Assembly: GCA_039621445.1 (NCBI GenBank)
Contig: CP154954.1
Span: 60,943,858-61,007,857, forward strand
Direction of reading: 5' to 3'
DNA from: Euglena gracilis
Taxonomy: Eukaryota; Euglenida; Euglenophyceae; Euglenales
Length of the DNA stretch: 64,000 nucleotides
The notes below the pieces were generated by a model. That model saw nothing but the letters and a program-made list of their open reading frames with translations. It did no database searches and was not told the DNA's origin. Every line of letters begins with the position of its first letter. Within the stretch, counting starts at the first letter, position 1. The translations under genes were made by a program, and so were the position numbers. Of the stretch, positions 20,346-32,000 are shown one piece after another.

Positions 20346-21225
20346 TCTGGGCCATAGTGTTTTGAATCATGAGCTTGGAAGGTCCCAAAATTTTTCCACT
20401 GACCCAATTGCTGGACTTCTTCCACTTGCAAACCCGCATTTTTCAACCATAAGACCCCAGCCCCTCTGGTGCTGTGGGGCTTCCAGTGGGTGGTGTCCAC
20501 CCCCCCTCTTGCAGAATTTCTTTGGTGAGGGAATTCACTCTTTCTGGTGTCAAAGGTCTTTTACCATCCAAAGACCATAAGAAATTATTTTTGTGCCAAA
20601 CCATGTGGGCTGTCCTTTCCACATACTCTTTCAACAAATGCCATGGGCTTATGAGGGGTGTGTGTGGCAAATTCAAAATTTCCTCCCATCTTGGGAACTG
20701 CCACCCCTTCCTTTACAAAAAGATGAAAAATTTTTTCCCACAAAACTGATTTTTCGCTGTGTCCTGGCTAGATCAACCCCCCTGTGGAAGGCCAAAATCC
20801 TCCAACAAATGATGAGTCTGTTTCTGAGCTCTTTCACAGAGAGTTCTGAGAGGGGTTTTGATTGTCTGATGATGTTGTCTGGCAAATCAGTGGGGTCCCA
20901 AAAATGGGCATACTTGCAGACATTGGAATTCCATTTTCTTTCAATGGAGCCAGAAGAGGGGAAAATCTCAAAGACCAAAACCCTGGGAGTAACAAGGCTG
21001 CTGCGTATGCATTTCGTGCAGTTTTGATGCTGTGTACAGCAAGATCAAGGATGGCCTCGGCCATCTGGTGGACTGTACAGTCCTGCAGGGGCACCCCTTT
21101 GTGCAATAATTGGCCCACCAACCTTCTGAAGGCTGAGTCATATCGCTTGATATTTCCCAGATTTTATGTAAGTGTCGATACTGGACATGGAAACTTCCTG
21201 GGATTGTAATATTTGCCTGACACAA
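20240..21225 (-). pseudogene. Tyrosine recombinase of family-1 DIRS copy 1, frameshifted
   Basis: Pieces in several frames cover the recombinase. The N-terminal helices include VHQMAEAILDLAVHSIKTAR, and the first catalytic-Arg region is RNRLIICWRILAFHRGVDLA. The HxxR box is KPHSTRGAGVLWLKNAGL, followed by VQQLGQWKNFGTFQ. A DIRS recombinase would integrate a circular cDNA. The pieces do not form a single ORF. Confidence 0.75.
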
Positions 21226-23402
21226 TCAAGCAGGCCAAATTCCACCTTGGGGGGGGGGGGCATCTCCTCCCCCCAGCAGTTGGTGAACAGACCCCACTGG
21301 AGGGGCACCAGCAAAACTTTGTTGCTTGGCTGCCTGATTGACATTAATTGGCGCCACCATGATGTCGAAGCCCAGTGGGGTACGACCAACAGACAATGCA
21401 GGTCTGGGTTCAACATTAATCTCTGAACCAACTGGGGATTGATGCTCCAGGGGGGGTTTGCATAAACAGGGGGGAGGCCCCTCAAATCTGCCTTTAAGGC
21501 ATCCACCAGCAAAGCCCCTTGGTGGGGGTATCGACAAACAAACTTGCGGAATTTTTTGTTGCTGGGGGTGCAAAACAAGTCCTCCTCTGGGGTTATGTCT
21601 TTTCTGAATAAATGAAGAATGTGGTGAAAGATGTTTAGGTTTAGGGTGTAATCCCCTGGGTCTTTTTGCTCCCTGGTCAGGGAGTCTGCCAATTGCTCCT
21701 TTGTGGGAACCCAAACCACCTGCAAATTGATTTGCTTTTCTTGGCAATGATACAGCAGGGGTTTTAGGATGGAATTTAGATAGGGCGTTTTGCCTCCCCA
21801 CTTGGTTGGATAACTCACCGCCACCTGGCTGTCCACATGAAGCACAACTGTTTGCTTTGGCTTGGCCAGTGCCTTTACAGTTTCCACTGCAGCCTGCAAC
21901 TCTTTTTTGATTGATATGAAGGACATGCAAGTCCCTCCAAAAATCTTGAACCTTTGGCCTGAATCTTTGTCCAGCCCCCCCCCCCCCATTGCCAGGTGCT
22001 GCTGTCCGAAAAGAGTTTTTGAGAGGCCTGGGATTGAAATGCCCTGCCAACACCTGGCTGTAAAAATGCTTTTAATTCCACAATTTGATCCTTGACCCCC
22101 TGGGGAATGGTCAGGGTGTGGTCCCAACCCCACTTTGTGTGCACATCCACCATTTTGCAAAGTTGATCGGTCAGAATTCTTAGAAATGGCATGGCGACTA
22201 AATAACTTCTGACTTGTTCCACAATAGAACTGAGTTTTCTGCAGCTCATTTTGTGTGCTGTGAGCACTTTGCCTAGTTCATTTCTTAAGGTTTTCAGTTT
22301 TTCCTGAGGAATTTCCAGCTGGCCTTTCTTTAAATTGATCCATTGGCCCAAATGATTTATTTCCTGTGTGGGTTGCAAACAGGATTTGGCGAGGTTAATC
22401 TGAAACCTGCCAGTAGGAGATCTTTTTTCACTTCTGCCAGATGTTGGGCTGCTGTCTGTTTGCTGGGGGCTAACAGCAAAATGTCGTCCACGTAGATGAA
22501 AACCACTTTCTCCTCCTTTCTCCATTTTCTTTCCCAGACTCTCATGAGAGTCATGAATTTTTGTGGCAGGCTGCTGATGCCAAATCATGCAGCCTGAAAC
22601 TGCCAGGTTTCCCCCCCCCCGCTTGCATGCAAACATGCTTTTCCAGGCTGCTGTGCAGCTTTAGGTAAAAATAAGCATCTTTTAGATCGATTTTTCCACA
22701 GAACCAACCTTTTCTCAAATATGGGAAGATGCTTCCCATGTGTTCCAGTCTGAACTTCTGGGGGGTGAAATGGTGATTTAACTGTCGACAATCCGAAACT
22801 AGTCTTTCCTTTCTCTTTTCTCCCTCTTTTTTTTGGAAATGATGAAATAAGGGACAAAATGTTTTGCCTACTCTGGGGGGATTTGCCTGGTTGCCCCTGC
22901 ACATTCGTATTCTTTCAGAATTTTCTGGGCAATCATTATTTCTTGGGGGGTTTTGAAGGGAACCTTTAAGGACATCTGAGGGGGGAGGGGAAGATCTGCC
23001 ATAACCCCTTCTTTCATCAGGTTTAATACCTCTCTGCTGGCTCCTGCCTTGACCCAATGGGGAATGCTGGCCTGCAGGGCTCTGTACGGGGGCACCCCTG
23101 GGTGTAATGTGTCTGGGGTTTCCACAGGCCCCATCACTGGGGTCCTTCCCCCTGGCTGCCCCATCACTGGGGACCTCTCTGGCTGTCCCATCCCTGGGGT
23201 CACCTCTGGCCCTGCCATAGGGCTGCTCAAAGACAGGCTTTCCCCTTGTATTTGACTGATGGGGGAAGGCATGTGTCTGCAGTGGGGAGGTACATATATG
23301 GCTGGGGGGTGTGGGCTGATTACCTTCTGGGGGGGCCCCGTGTAGCCAATCTTGGGCCTCCCCCCCACGGGCTGATGTGGTCTTGAATGCATTGGCCTGC
23401 AC
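21138..23402 (-). pseudogene. RT-RNase H polyprotein of family-1 DIRS copy 1
   Basis: RT motifs in order are LVSDCRQLN (about 22,800), GKIDLKDAYFYLKLHSS, then FIYVDDILLLAPSKQ (about 22,490-22,440) with the YVDD catalytic site intact, then a thumb with NHLGQWINLKKGQLEIPQEK. RNase H has VVLHVDSQVAV, and the downstream block DLFCTPSNKKFRKFVCR ... ANPPWS ... VVPHWASTSWW is the usual DIRS RNase H C-terminus. A run of C near 22,610 causes a frameshift between fingers and palm. Confidence 0.85.
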
Positions 23403-24190
23403 TGGCCTTCAAACTTTGAATCATACATTGGCCTCCACTGGCCACCTGATTTTGATTGAAATGGCCTCCAATGGCCTTGACATCTTGATGCTTCCCCTGG
23501 CCTCCATTGGCCTCTTGGATATAACGGCCGCGATTGGCCTTCTTCCCCTGAAGGGGGGGCTGCTTGCTTGGATGGGCAGCTCCTGAGGGGTTTATGTTTG
23601 AGAGAGCTGTGTGGTAAGTTGGACATACACTTCCCCAGTGGGATCTTTCCAGGTTGGGATACAGGCTGCTATAGCCTTGCACCTGGGCCCTCTGCCCTCT
23701 TGGAGGATGGCTGCCATAGCCTTGATTCTGGGCTCCATGCCCTGTTGAACGATGGCTGTCATAGCCTTGATTCTGGGCCCATGCCCTGTTGAATGATGGC
23801 TGCCATAGCCTTGATTTTGACTTGAATCCTTTGGATTTCTGATATTTCCTGAAAGGCTGCCATAGCCCCTGCTTTCTCCCGTGGAAGGGGGGGGAACTGA
23901 GAAAAAGGTGTGGAGTCTGTTGGACCTGTGATGGTGGTCCCCTTCTGTCTTCTCTTCCTGACCACAGTTGTCCATGGTCCATGGCCATCATGTTGAGTGG
24001 GGGAGTTTGAAATCTTTGATTTGTTGGGGGGTGGGGGGGTTGCGATGGCAACGGACTGACGTGCTGCTGCCGCCCCATCGGCTTCTGCAGCTGCTGCTGT
24101 GTGTCCACCTTCCCCAGCTTCAGCTGCTTTCTTGAACGTTCGTTGAAGTCCTTCTTGGCAGTCTGAATTTCTTCGAAGCTCATTCTTCAT
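23320..24190 (-). pseudogene. Gag-like ORFs of family-1 DIRS copy 1
   Basis: Overlapping ORFs in two frames encode a Gln/Lys-rich N-terminus and the motif DGHGPWTTVVRKRRQK, which recurs in the other DIRS copies. A repeat region follows (KAMAAI and GQC/GGH types), derived from a DNA repeat of GGCCAGTGGAGGCC type. Frames switch near a C run. No zinc knuckle is seen. Confidence 0.6.
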
Positions 24191-24404
24191 GGAAGTCCAG
24201 TTGTGACCTTTGTCTTCGTTATTGAAACGTCTGGAATAATTCCAGTTGAACTCAGGACTTGAATTCTTCCTCCTTGAAGTCGAAGGTCAGCAAAAAAGCT
24301 TGATCCACCAGTTGATAAATTTACGGTCTTCTGAATGCAATACTCCTTGTAGATACTTCCAGGTGAACTCGTAGAAGTAAAATTCTTTCTCCTTGTGGTC
24401 GAAG

Positions 24405-24545
24405 GGCAGAATTAGGAATCAGCCAACTCCGGCAACAAAAAGCAGTAAGAAGCACCCCCACGAACACACAAACACACCAGAGCAGAACAGCCGGCAAGGA
24501 AAGCAGGACGTCACCATCTCGCAGTGCGGAGCCCGAATGGTCATA
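24405..24545 (-). repeat. 5' terminal repeat of family-1 DIRS copy 1
   Basis: Reverse complement of parts of 19,990-20,345, including CAGCCGGCAAGGAAAGCAGG and CAGTGCGGAGCCCGAATGG. Confidence 0.7.
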
Positions 24546-25012
24546 AGTGGGGGGTGTTCAGGAAACCTGATTATGGATTGCAGAAAAAATGTTGGGTGAT
24601 TGTTGAGGCTTCGCGCTTGGATACCCTGCGGCCCTGGGTGTCGTACCCCTGAGGAAAACGACCAGGGAGGAAGAGACACCAAGGGCAAAGCACAAAAACC
24701 TTCCAATGCCATGCCTTGCGGCCTCTTAAAAGCCTGTGCGTGCTGCCTCGCCGGAGGGAGGGGCAGAATTAGGAATCAGAAAACTCAGAACAGAGCGGCC
24801 GGCAAGGAAAGCTAGACATCACCACCTTGAAATGCGGACCCCGAATGGTCTGTGGTTCAAAGGCTCTGCTGTCTTCCGTGCCGAAGGGGGAAATGAGGAG
24901 TCAGCCAGCTCCGGCGAAGAGAGGCACTAAGCGGAACCTCTGATCCCTACGTGTCGCAATCTACGCACCAAAACGCCGGCGAGGAAGAAATGGCCTGCCT
25001 CAAAAGGGCAAT
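24546..25012 (-). repeat. Further DIRS 5'-terminus fragments between the two copies
   Basis: 24,765-24,860 repeats the 24,405-24,545 terminus in the same orientation. 24,890-25,030 instead resembles the family-2 5' end at 53,049-53,190 (GGCACTAA..GG, ATGGCCT, GCCCGAGGC). The gap between the two DIRS copies is therefore a stack of old termini. Confidence 0.55.
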
Positions 25013-26517
25013 TTGCGAAGCCCGAGGCACCTACACCCCAGAAGGGGACAGAATTTCAACTCAACGAGTTCAGCAACCATCACTACCAACGACCAATCAA
25101 TTTTGAAGCGGAACAGCAATTCAGACGATAAAGAAAATCGGAGGAAGAAATATTTGATTACCATGAAAGATGCAAAACACCTGGTGTCCACCTGCCAAGC
25201 GGAGCACACAAGAATCCCAGCGAAGGCAGCAGAAGCTGGAGAAAATGGAGTGCCAGCAGGCGCCAAAGCAACCGACATGGAACCAAGCGGTCAACATGAA
25301 TCACAAGGAAATTCAAGGAAGAAACCAAAAGTGGAGAAGAGTGAAGAAGCAGCAAGCGCTGGAGAACATGATCTGCGATCTGCTCCGTGGCCGTCGCAAC
25401 CCCCCCCCATCCTCCAGTTACCCAGAAAAATTTCAGTTCCAACAGTTCAACGACGGCCATGAACCCTGGAAAGTGGTGACCAGACACCCGAGAAGACAAA
25501 AAAAAACAGCAGCCACAGCTCAGGTGGAGAGATTGTCAGAGGGAAATGGGGGAGAATTGTCTGACAGACTACCCACCCCCCACCCAGGGTGAATATTCCA
25601 AGGAAAAATGCACTGCATCAAGGGCACGGAAAGCCCTTTTCAACAGGGCTACGGCAGCCATCATCCAACAGGACATGGAAGCCGCTTTCAAGGCTATGGA
25701 AGCCAGAAGCTCATGCTGCAAAACTGCCACTGTGGAAAGGCATGTCCAACTTACCCCACAGCTCTCACAAACAGAAACCCCTCAGGAGCTGCCTATCAAT
25801 GCAGCAAGCAGCCACCCCTTCAAATACAAAAGGCCAGTGGAGGCCATTATGTTGAAAAAAAGGAGGCCAATGGAGGCCAGGGGAATAATCAAGATCTCCA
25901 GGCCAGTGGGGGCCATTTCACCAAAAAACAGGAGGCCAATGGAGGCCGGTGTATTATTCAACATCTGAAGGCCAGTGGAGGCCACTACATTCAAGACCAA
26001 CCACACCACATCAGCCCTTCTGGGGGAGGCCCAAGATTGATTTCCAGGCCCCCCCCAGAAGGTTTTCAGCCCAGACCCCCCAGCGTTATATCTACCTCTC
26101 CACTGCATACACAGACCTTCCCCCAGCTTTAGAAAGCAGGGGGAAAGCCTGTCTTTGAGCAACCCTATGGCAGGACCAGCTGTGACCCCAGTGATGGGGC
26201 AGCCAGAGAGGACCCCAGTGATGGGGCAGTCAGTGGGAAGGACCCCAGTGATGGGGCCTGTGGATTCTCCAGACACTTTACTACCAGGGGTACCCCCTTC
26301 GTACATGGCCCTGCAGGCCAGCATTCCATTTGGTCAAAGCAGGATCCAGAAGAGAGGTAACAAACCTTATAAGGGAGGGGTTATGGCAGATCTTCCCCTC
26401 CTCCCTCAGATGTCCTCAAAAGTTCCCTACAAAAACCCCCAAGAAATAATGCCTACCCAGAAAATTCCGAGAGAATACGAATGTGCAGGGGCAACCAGGC
26501 AAATCCCCCCAGAGTAG
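25013..26517 (+). pseudogene. Gag-like region of family-1 DIRS copy 2
   Basis: Broken ORFs carry DGHEPWKVVTRHPRRQK, the counterpart of the minus-copy DGHGPW motif. Repeated EANGG / ASGGH units follow, then PVMGQPERTPVMGQS repeats leading toward the RT. No single frame is open throughout. Confidence 0.6.
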
Positions 26518-28110
26518 GCAAAACATTTTGTCCCTTATTTCATCATTTCCAAAAAAGAAAGGGAAAAGAGAAAGGAAAGACGAATTTCAGATTGTCGACA
26601 GTTAAATATCCTTTTAACCCCCCAGAAGTTCAGACTGGAGCACATGGGAAACACCTTCCCATGCTTAAGAAAAGGTTGGTTTTGCGGAAAATAGATCTCA
26701 AAGATGCTTATTTTCACTTAAAGCTGCACAGAAGCCCAGAAAAACATGTTTGCATGCAAGTGGGAGGGGAATCTTGGCAGTTTCAAGCTGTATGCTTTGG
26801 TATAAGCAGCCTGCCACAAAAATTTATGACTCTCGTGAGAGTCAGGGAAAGAAAATGGAGACAGTAAAGAAAGGTAGTTTTCATCTACTTGGACGACATT
26901 TTGCTGTTAGCCCCCAGCAAAAAGACAGCAGCCCAACATTTCGAAGAAACGAAAGAAGATCTCTTACTGGCAGGTTTCAGACTAAACCTCCCCAAACCCT
27001 GTATGGAACCAACACAGTAAATAAAGCATTTGGGCCAGTGGATCAATTTGAGAAAAGGCCAACTGGAAATTCCTCAGGAAAAACTGAAATCCTTGAGAAA
27101 GGAGTTAGGAAAGGTACTTACAGCACAAAATGAGCCGCAGAAAACTCAGTTCTATTGCGGTGCAAGTCAGAAGCTATTTAGTGCCAATGCGATTTCTCAG
27201 AATTCTGGCAGATCAACTTTTCAAAATGGTGGACCTGCACACCAAGTGGGGTTGGGACCGAACATTTACCATTCCACAGGGGGTCAAACATCAAATTCTG
27301 GATCCAAAGCGTTTTTGCAGCCAGGTGCGGGCAGGGCATTTCAATCCAGGCCTCTAAAGGACTCTTCTAAGACAGCAGCACCTCGCAATGGGGGGAGGGG
27401 GCTGGACAAAGATTCAGGCCAAAAGGTGCAGGATTTGTGGAGGGACTTGCATGTCCTTCATATCAATCAAAAAAGAGTTGCAGGCTGCAGTGGAAACCGT
27501 AAAGGCATTAGCAAAACCAAAACAACCAAATGTTCTTTGTCTGGTCATCCAGGTGGCTGTAAGTTTTTTAACAAAATGTGGAGGCAAAAAGCTCTACCTA
27601 AACTCCATCTTAAAACACCTGCGGTATCATTGTCAAGAAAGCAAATCAATTTGCAGGTGGTTTGGGTCCCCACAAAGCAGCAATTGGTAGACTTCTTGAC
27701 CAGGGAGAAAAAGGACCCAGGGGAATACACCCTAAACCTGAACATCTTTCACCAAAATCTTCATTTTTTCAGAAAAGACATAACTCCAGAGGTGGACACG
27801 TTTTGCACACCCAGCAACAAACAATTCCCCAAGTTCATTTGTCGATACCCCCACAAAGGGGCTTTGCTGGTGGATTCACTGGAGGCAGATGTAAGGGGAC
27901 CCCCTCAGTTTATGCAGACCTTCCCTGGAGCATCATACCCCAGTTGGTTCAGAGATTAATGTTAAAAACAGATCTAACTTTTCTGTTGACTGTACCCCAC
28001 TGGGCTTCGACATCATGGTGGCGCCAATTAATGGCAATCAGGCAGCCAGGCAGCAAAGTTGTGCTGGTGCCCCTCCAGTGGGGCCTGTTCACCAACTTTT
28101 GGGCGGAATA
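26481..28110 (+). pseudogene. RT-RNase H of family-1 DIRS copy 2
   Basis: RT has KIDLKDAYFHLKLHRSPEK, CFGISSLPQKFMTL and FIYLDDILLLAPSKKTAAQ (YLDD intact, near 26,880-26,935), then a thumb with QWINLRKGQLEIPQEKLKSL. RNase H shows SFISIKKELQAAVETVKALA, and its extension DTFCTPSNKQFPKFICR and VPHWASTSWWRQL. The Asp of VVLHVDSQ is lost (NVLCLVIQ). Confidence 0.8.
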
Positions 28111-28224
28111 GATGCCTTCCCCTCCCCCCCGAATGTGAAATTTGGCCTGCTTGATTGTATCAGAAAAAAATATTACAATCCCGGGAAGTGTCGATGCCAG
28201 GTATCGACACTTACATAAAAAAAA

Positions 28225-29020
28225 TTGGGCAATGTCAAAAGATATGACTCAGCCTTCAGGACTTTGGTGGGCCAAATGTTGCACGAAGTGGTGCCCCTGA
28301 AGGACTGCAAAGTCCACAAGATGGCCGAGGCCTTACTTCATATTGCTCTTAACAGCATCAACACTGCCCGAAATGCATATTCAGCAGCTTTGCTACTTCC
28401 AAGGTTTGGTTCATTGCCATTTTCTCCCCTTCTGGCTCCACTGAAAACAAAGTGGAATTTGAACGTGGCTCGGTATGCCACTTTTAGGGATCTCACAGCA
28501 TTTCTGGGGAAGGTAAGCAAATGTTCAAAACCCTTCTCAGAATTGTCCTTGAAAGACCTTAGAAACAGACCGATCTTTTGTTGGAGGCTGTTGGCCCTGC
28601 ACAGGGGCGTCGATTTAGCAAGAGTCCAGCGTAACATTAGGTTCGTGGGAGATTAAAGTTTCATTTGGTTGCAAAGGGAAGGGACGCAATCCCCCAGGTG
28701 GGAGGAGGTAAATAATCTTCCAGACAGCCCACTCATAAGCCCCTGGCATTTATTGCAAGAATATGTGACGAGGGCAGCTCACATATTTGGACAAAATAAA
28801 TTGTTGTGGTCTTTAAATGGGAAAAGGCCTTTGGCCTCAGAAACAGGGAATTCCATCACCAAATAAAATCTGCAAGAAGGTGGTGTGGACACTTCCCATT
28901 GGAAACCCTACAGCACCAGACGGACTGGAGTTTTATGGTGGAAAACTGCTCGTTTGCAGGTGGGGAAAGTCCAGCAATTGGGTCAGTGGGACAATTTTGG
29001 GGCCTTTCAAGCTCATTATT
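28225..29020 (+). pseudogene. Tyrosine recombinase of family-1 DIRS copy 2
   Basis: MGNVKRYDSAFRTLVGQML and LKDLRNRPIFCWRLLALHRG are in one frame. SWHLLQEYVTRAAHIF-type and KPYSTRRTGVLWW segments follow in others. His of the HxxR box is Tyr here, consistent with loss of function. Confidence 0.7.
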
Positions 29021-29062
29021 TGAGGCTGAGATTTGTATCAAAAATTCAAAACATTATGCTGA

Positions 29063-32000
29063 AAGCCCTTTCTTGGTTCGGATTTTTTGCGGATCATTCG
29101 GCCTCGGCATTTTGTTGAGGCGGCCGCCGGGCTACGAAGTCATTATAATCAATCTTTTTCTTTTTGTTCTTGGGATTTTTTCCATTGAACCTTGAAATTC
29201 ACTTTTTCTTTTTATTCTGGTTCTTGCATGCACAAACAATTGGTATTTTTTTGTAGTCTTGACCAGTGCATTGGTATGGGCTAAGACCCCTGTGTGTGAG
29301 AAATGGTTTGAAATTGGTGGGTTCGAGTGGGGACTTTCTTAGGTTAATTAGGGAAACTGGGCAAGTGCTACTGTGGAAAATTGGTCGGCCTTTTTTTAAA
29401 ATTTCAAAGAATCGGCCCAGCAAGGCCAAAAATTAAGTTCAGGCTTTCAAGCCGAACCATAATAATCTTTTCCCTGGGTTAAATTCGACTGAAAACCAAA
29501 CAAAGAAATTTCAGTGATTTTCGGCCCCACTCGGGCAACATTTGGCCAAATTTTGGGTTAAGTCCCCTTTACACTCCCCCACTTAGAAAAATCTCGGGGA
29601 TATTTTGAAAAACGTAAGTAAAAAGAAGGGGTCCGCACAAAAAGAAAAAATTTGTTTTGCGAAAAACAGTGGTATGTGTACGGTTGGTAAGAGCAACGAG
29701 AGCGGGGGGGGGGAGCAGCCCAACAGGCCACCTCGCGTAAGTAACGGCGGGGGGCGGGCATCCCAACGGGCCACACCGCTCCCCGGGGGAGATGGTGCAA
29801 CGGTGCAACAGGTGGTGCGGAAAATCAGTGTGGGGCAACGCTTCGTGGGCAAGGGTGCGGCGCAACTCAGCTGCGTACGCAGTCGCCGCAACCGCCGCCT
29901 CCCACTCGAGGTATTGCCACGGTACCGCGTATGTGTGAGTCGTGTGTTCACAATCACAATATGGTATGCGGTTTTTATCCCCACACACCACACGACACTC
30001 ATGCTTAGAATGACACTTTGCGGGCACCCAAGGCCCGTCGGGTTGCAACTACGAAAGTTGCACGCCGAGCCACAATGGGGCCTAGGCATGGTTTCGCGTT
30101 TCCAACCCTTGCGACCCGTTTTTAACAAACCGTCATTCAAGAAATCTGGTTGTTAGGCTTCAGGGGGTTTTGATAAGACCTTTCCATCAGTAAATGTTTC
30201 CTCAAGGAGCAAACTCCTTTTATTTGTTGGTTGGGATCCCTTTTTTGTTGGGTTTTTCTGCTTAGTCCCTCTTTAAGCTGCCGTCTTTTTTTTGAGTGTT
30301 GCGCGCTTTTCTGTTGAGGGGGATTGTTGAACTTTGTGAACTGTTGCTTGTCTCGACCAAACACCAAAAATCAAAATCAACGAAAACAACCCCGCAAACC
30401 GCGGGATTGGTTCCCCGCAATGACAATTCATCACTTCCCACAAACGTAACGGGAATGTGACGTAAGGATCCGTTTTTGTGGGGGGGGTCACATCAACCCG
30501 TTCCCTCCCGGGCCATCTCTCAAAACTTGGCCCAAAATTTCCACCCCTTACAGTAGAAATGTGCTTTGAAACCTGTCTACCTTTTGCTTTTCCAAAAGCA
30601 AATCCAAGTCTGTGAAATTCTCACCTCCTTGTCTTTCCAAAGATTGTTCCTCCGAACCCAAAATTCCTTGGGGGGTACCTGCGGGAGCCTCAGCGAAAAA
30701 ATCGTAAGTTTCGTTCCCAAAATTATCTGAAAATTCTGCACACCGTCCTTTACGGGGGGGTTGGGTTCCACCTCCTCTTCGTAAATAACACCTTTAAATT
30801 CACTGAAATTATGTCGGTAAAACACATCGACTTTTCGTTGGAACGCCCCCCCACTCACTCGCCTCCAAATAATGAGTGGGGCTCATCCCCATTTTGTTCA
30901 TTCCAACGTTATTTATTTCTTCCACAAAGACACATTTATTTCTTCCACACAACACAACCCTTGAAAATGAACAGATTCCACCTCCCACACTTGCCCAATA
31001 AAAACGGCAGATTTTGTGCCTTGGGTAAAATTGGCAGACTCAAAATGTTCATTGGTCGACCGTTCAACCCATTCTTTCTTCTCTTTCCCCAAACGGGCGG
31101 AATAAAATTGAAATAATTCACTTTTTTCTACTTGGGAAAATTGAGGGGTGCAAAATGTGTTTCAACCCTTCCCTCTTCATTTTCCACCTGAAAATTGTCC
31201 ACTTCCACCACCGTTTCCAAAAATCTGGGGTTAATCCAAATCCAAAAATCGCTTTCGTCATGGGTCATTCGTGGGGGGGGTACCCTGGGGGACCAACACC
31301 AAACCCTCCCCCTTTGGAATATGTCTTTCATCTTTCCCGTCAACCTGAAAAAGGACCAAATCTGGGACTCGGTATTTTATATGTGGCGTCCCACCAAAAA
31401 TGTTTCCACCAGAACGCTGAAAATGTTTTTGGGCCCGGGGATGGTGAACTTGCACCAAAAACCCGGCCACAAACGGTTTGGCAAACCCTCCACCATTCTG
31501 CATATACGAGTAGGCATTTTGTAGTCAAGAGGACTACATTGACAAAAACCAACGTTCAAAAAAATCACCCCTTTCAAAAATTAACGGTCCTTCATAAGGC
31601 CGTTTCGGCGAATTTTTATAAAAATTCTGGGGGGTTTTAAAAACTGGGTGTTGGAAAGTGTCATTTTTGTTCGAGAACCGGCATACTCCAAATTTCTTTC
31701 ACACGTGGTGGGGTCTTGACAATACTTCGTATGAAGCACGGATGCAAAAGTCAAGTCCACCCCCCCTCTAGATGTTTTTTCCGTAAAAATCTTCAAAACC
31801 CTTGGTACTTTTGACCCAAAAAATTGCTGGACTTTGTCCACAAAAGTGTTTGACTGTGGCGCAAAATTTTCCGAAACAAATTTTCCGCTGGGAGCACTTG
31901 AACAAAAGTGCTGCTCCTGAACAGTTGGCCACCACTTTTCCTTGGGTTTTGACTGTTTCCCAACCGTTGTCGTTAAAATTGGTCGTCCCGCCCCCCATGC

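Larger units (their letters stand above)
19925..24545 (-). mobile_element. DIRS-like (tyrosine recombinase) retrotransposon, family 1, minus-strand copy
   Basis: Read on the minus strand it runs Gag (24.19-23.3 kb), RT (23.4-22.1 kb), RNase H and its C-terminal extension (22.1-21.1 kb), then tyrosine recombinase (21.1-20.2 kb). The 5' end at 24,405-24,545 is complementary to two separate parts of the 3' end (about 20,300-20,345 and 19,990-20,090). That layout matches the inverted termini plus internal complementary region of DIRS elements. There is no integrase or aspartic protease. Frameshifts at C runs make it non-functional. Confidence 0.85.
25013..29060 (+). mobile_element. DIRS-like retrotransposon, family 1, plus-strand copy
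   Basis: Gag, RT, RNase H and recombinase segments occur in the same order as in the minus copy, but on the plus strand, so the two elements point away from each other. It is more decayed: several frameshifts and stops, and the recombinase HxxR box reads YSTR instead of HSTR. Its 3' end is cut where the 5.65-kb tandem array begins at 29,063. Confidence 0.8.
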
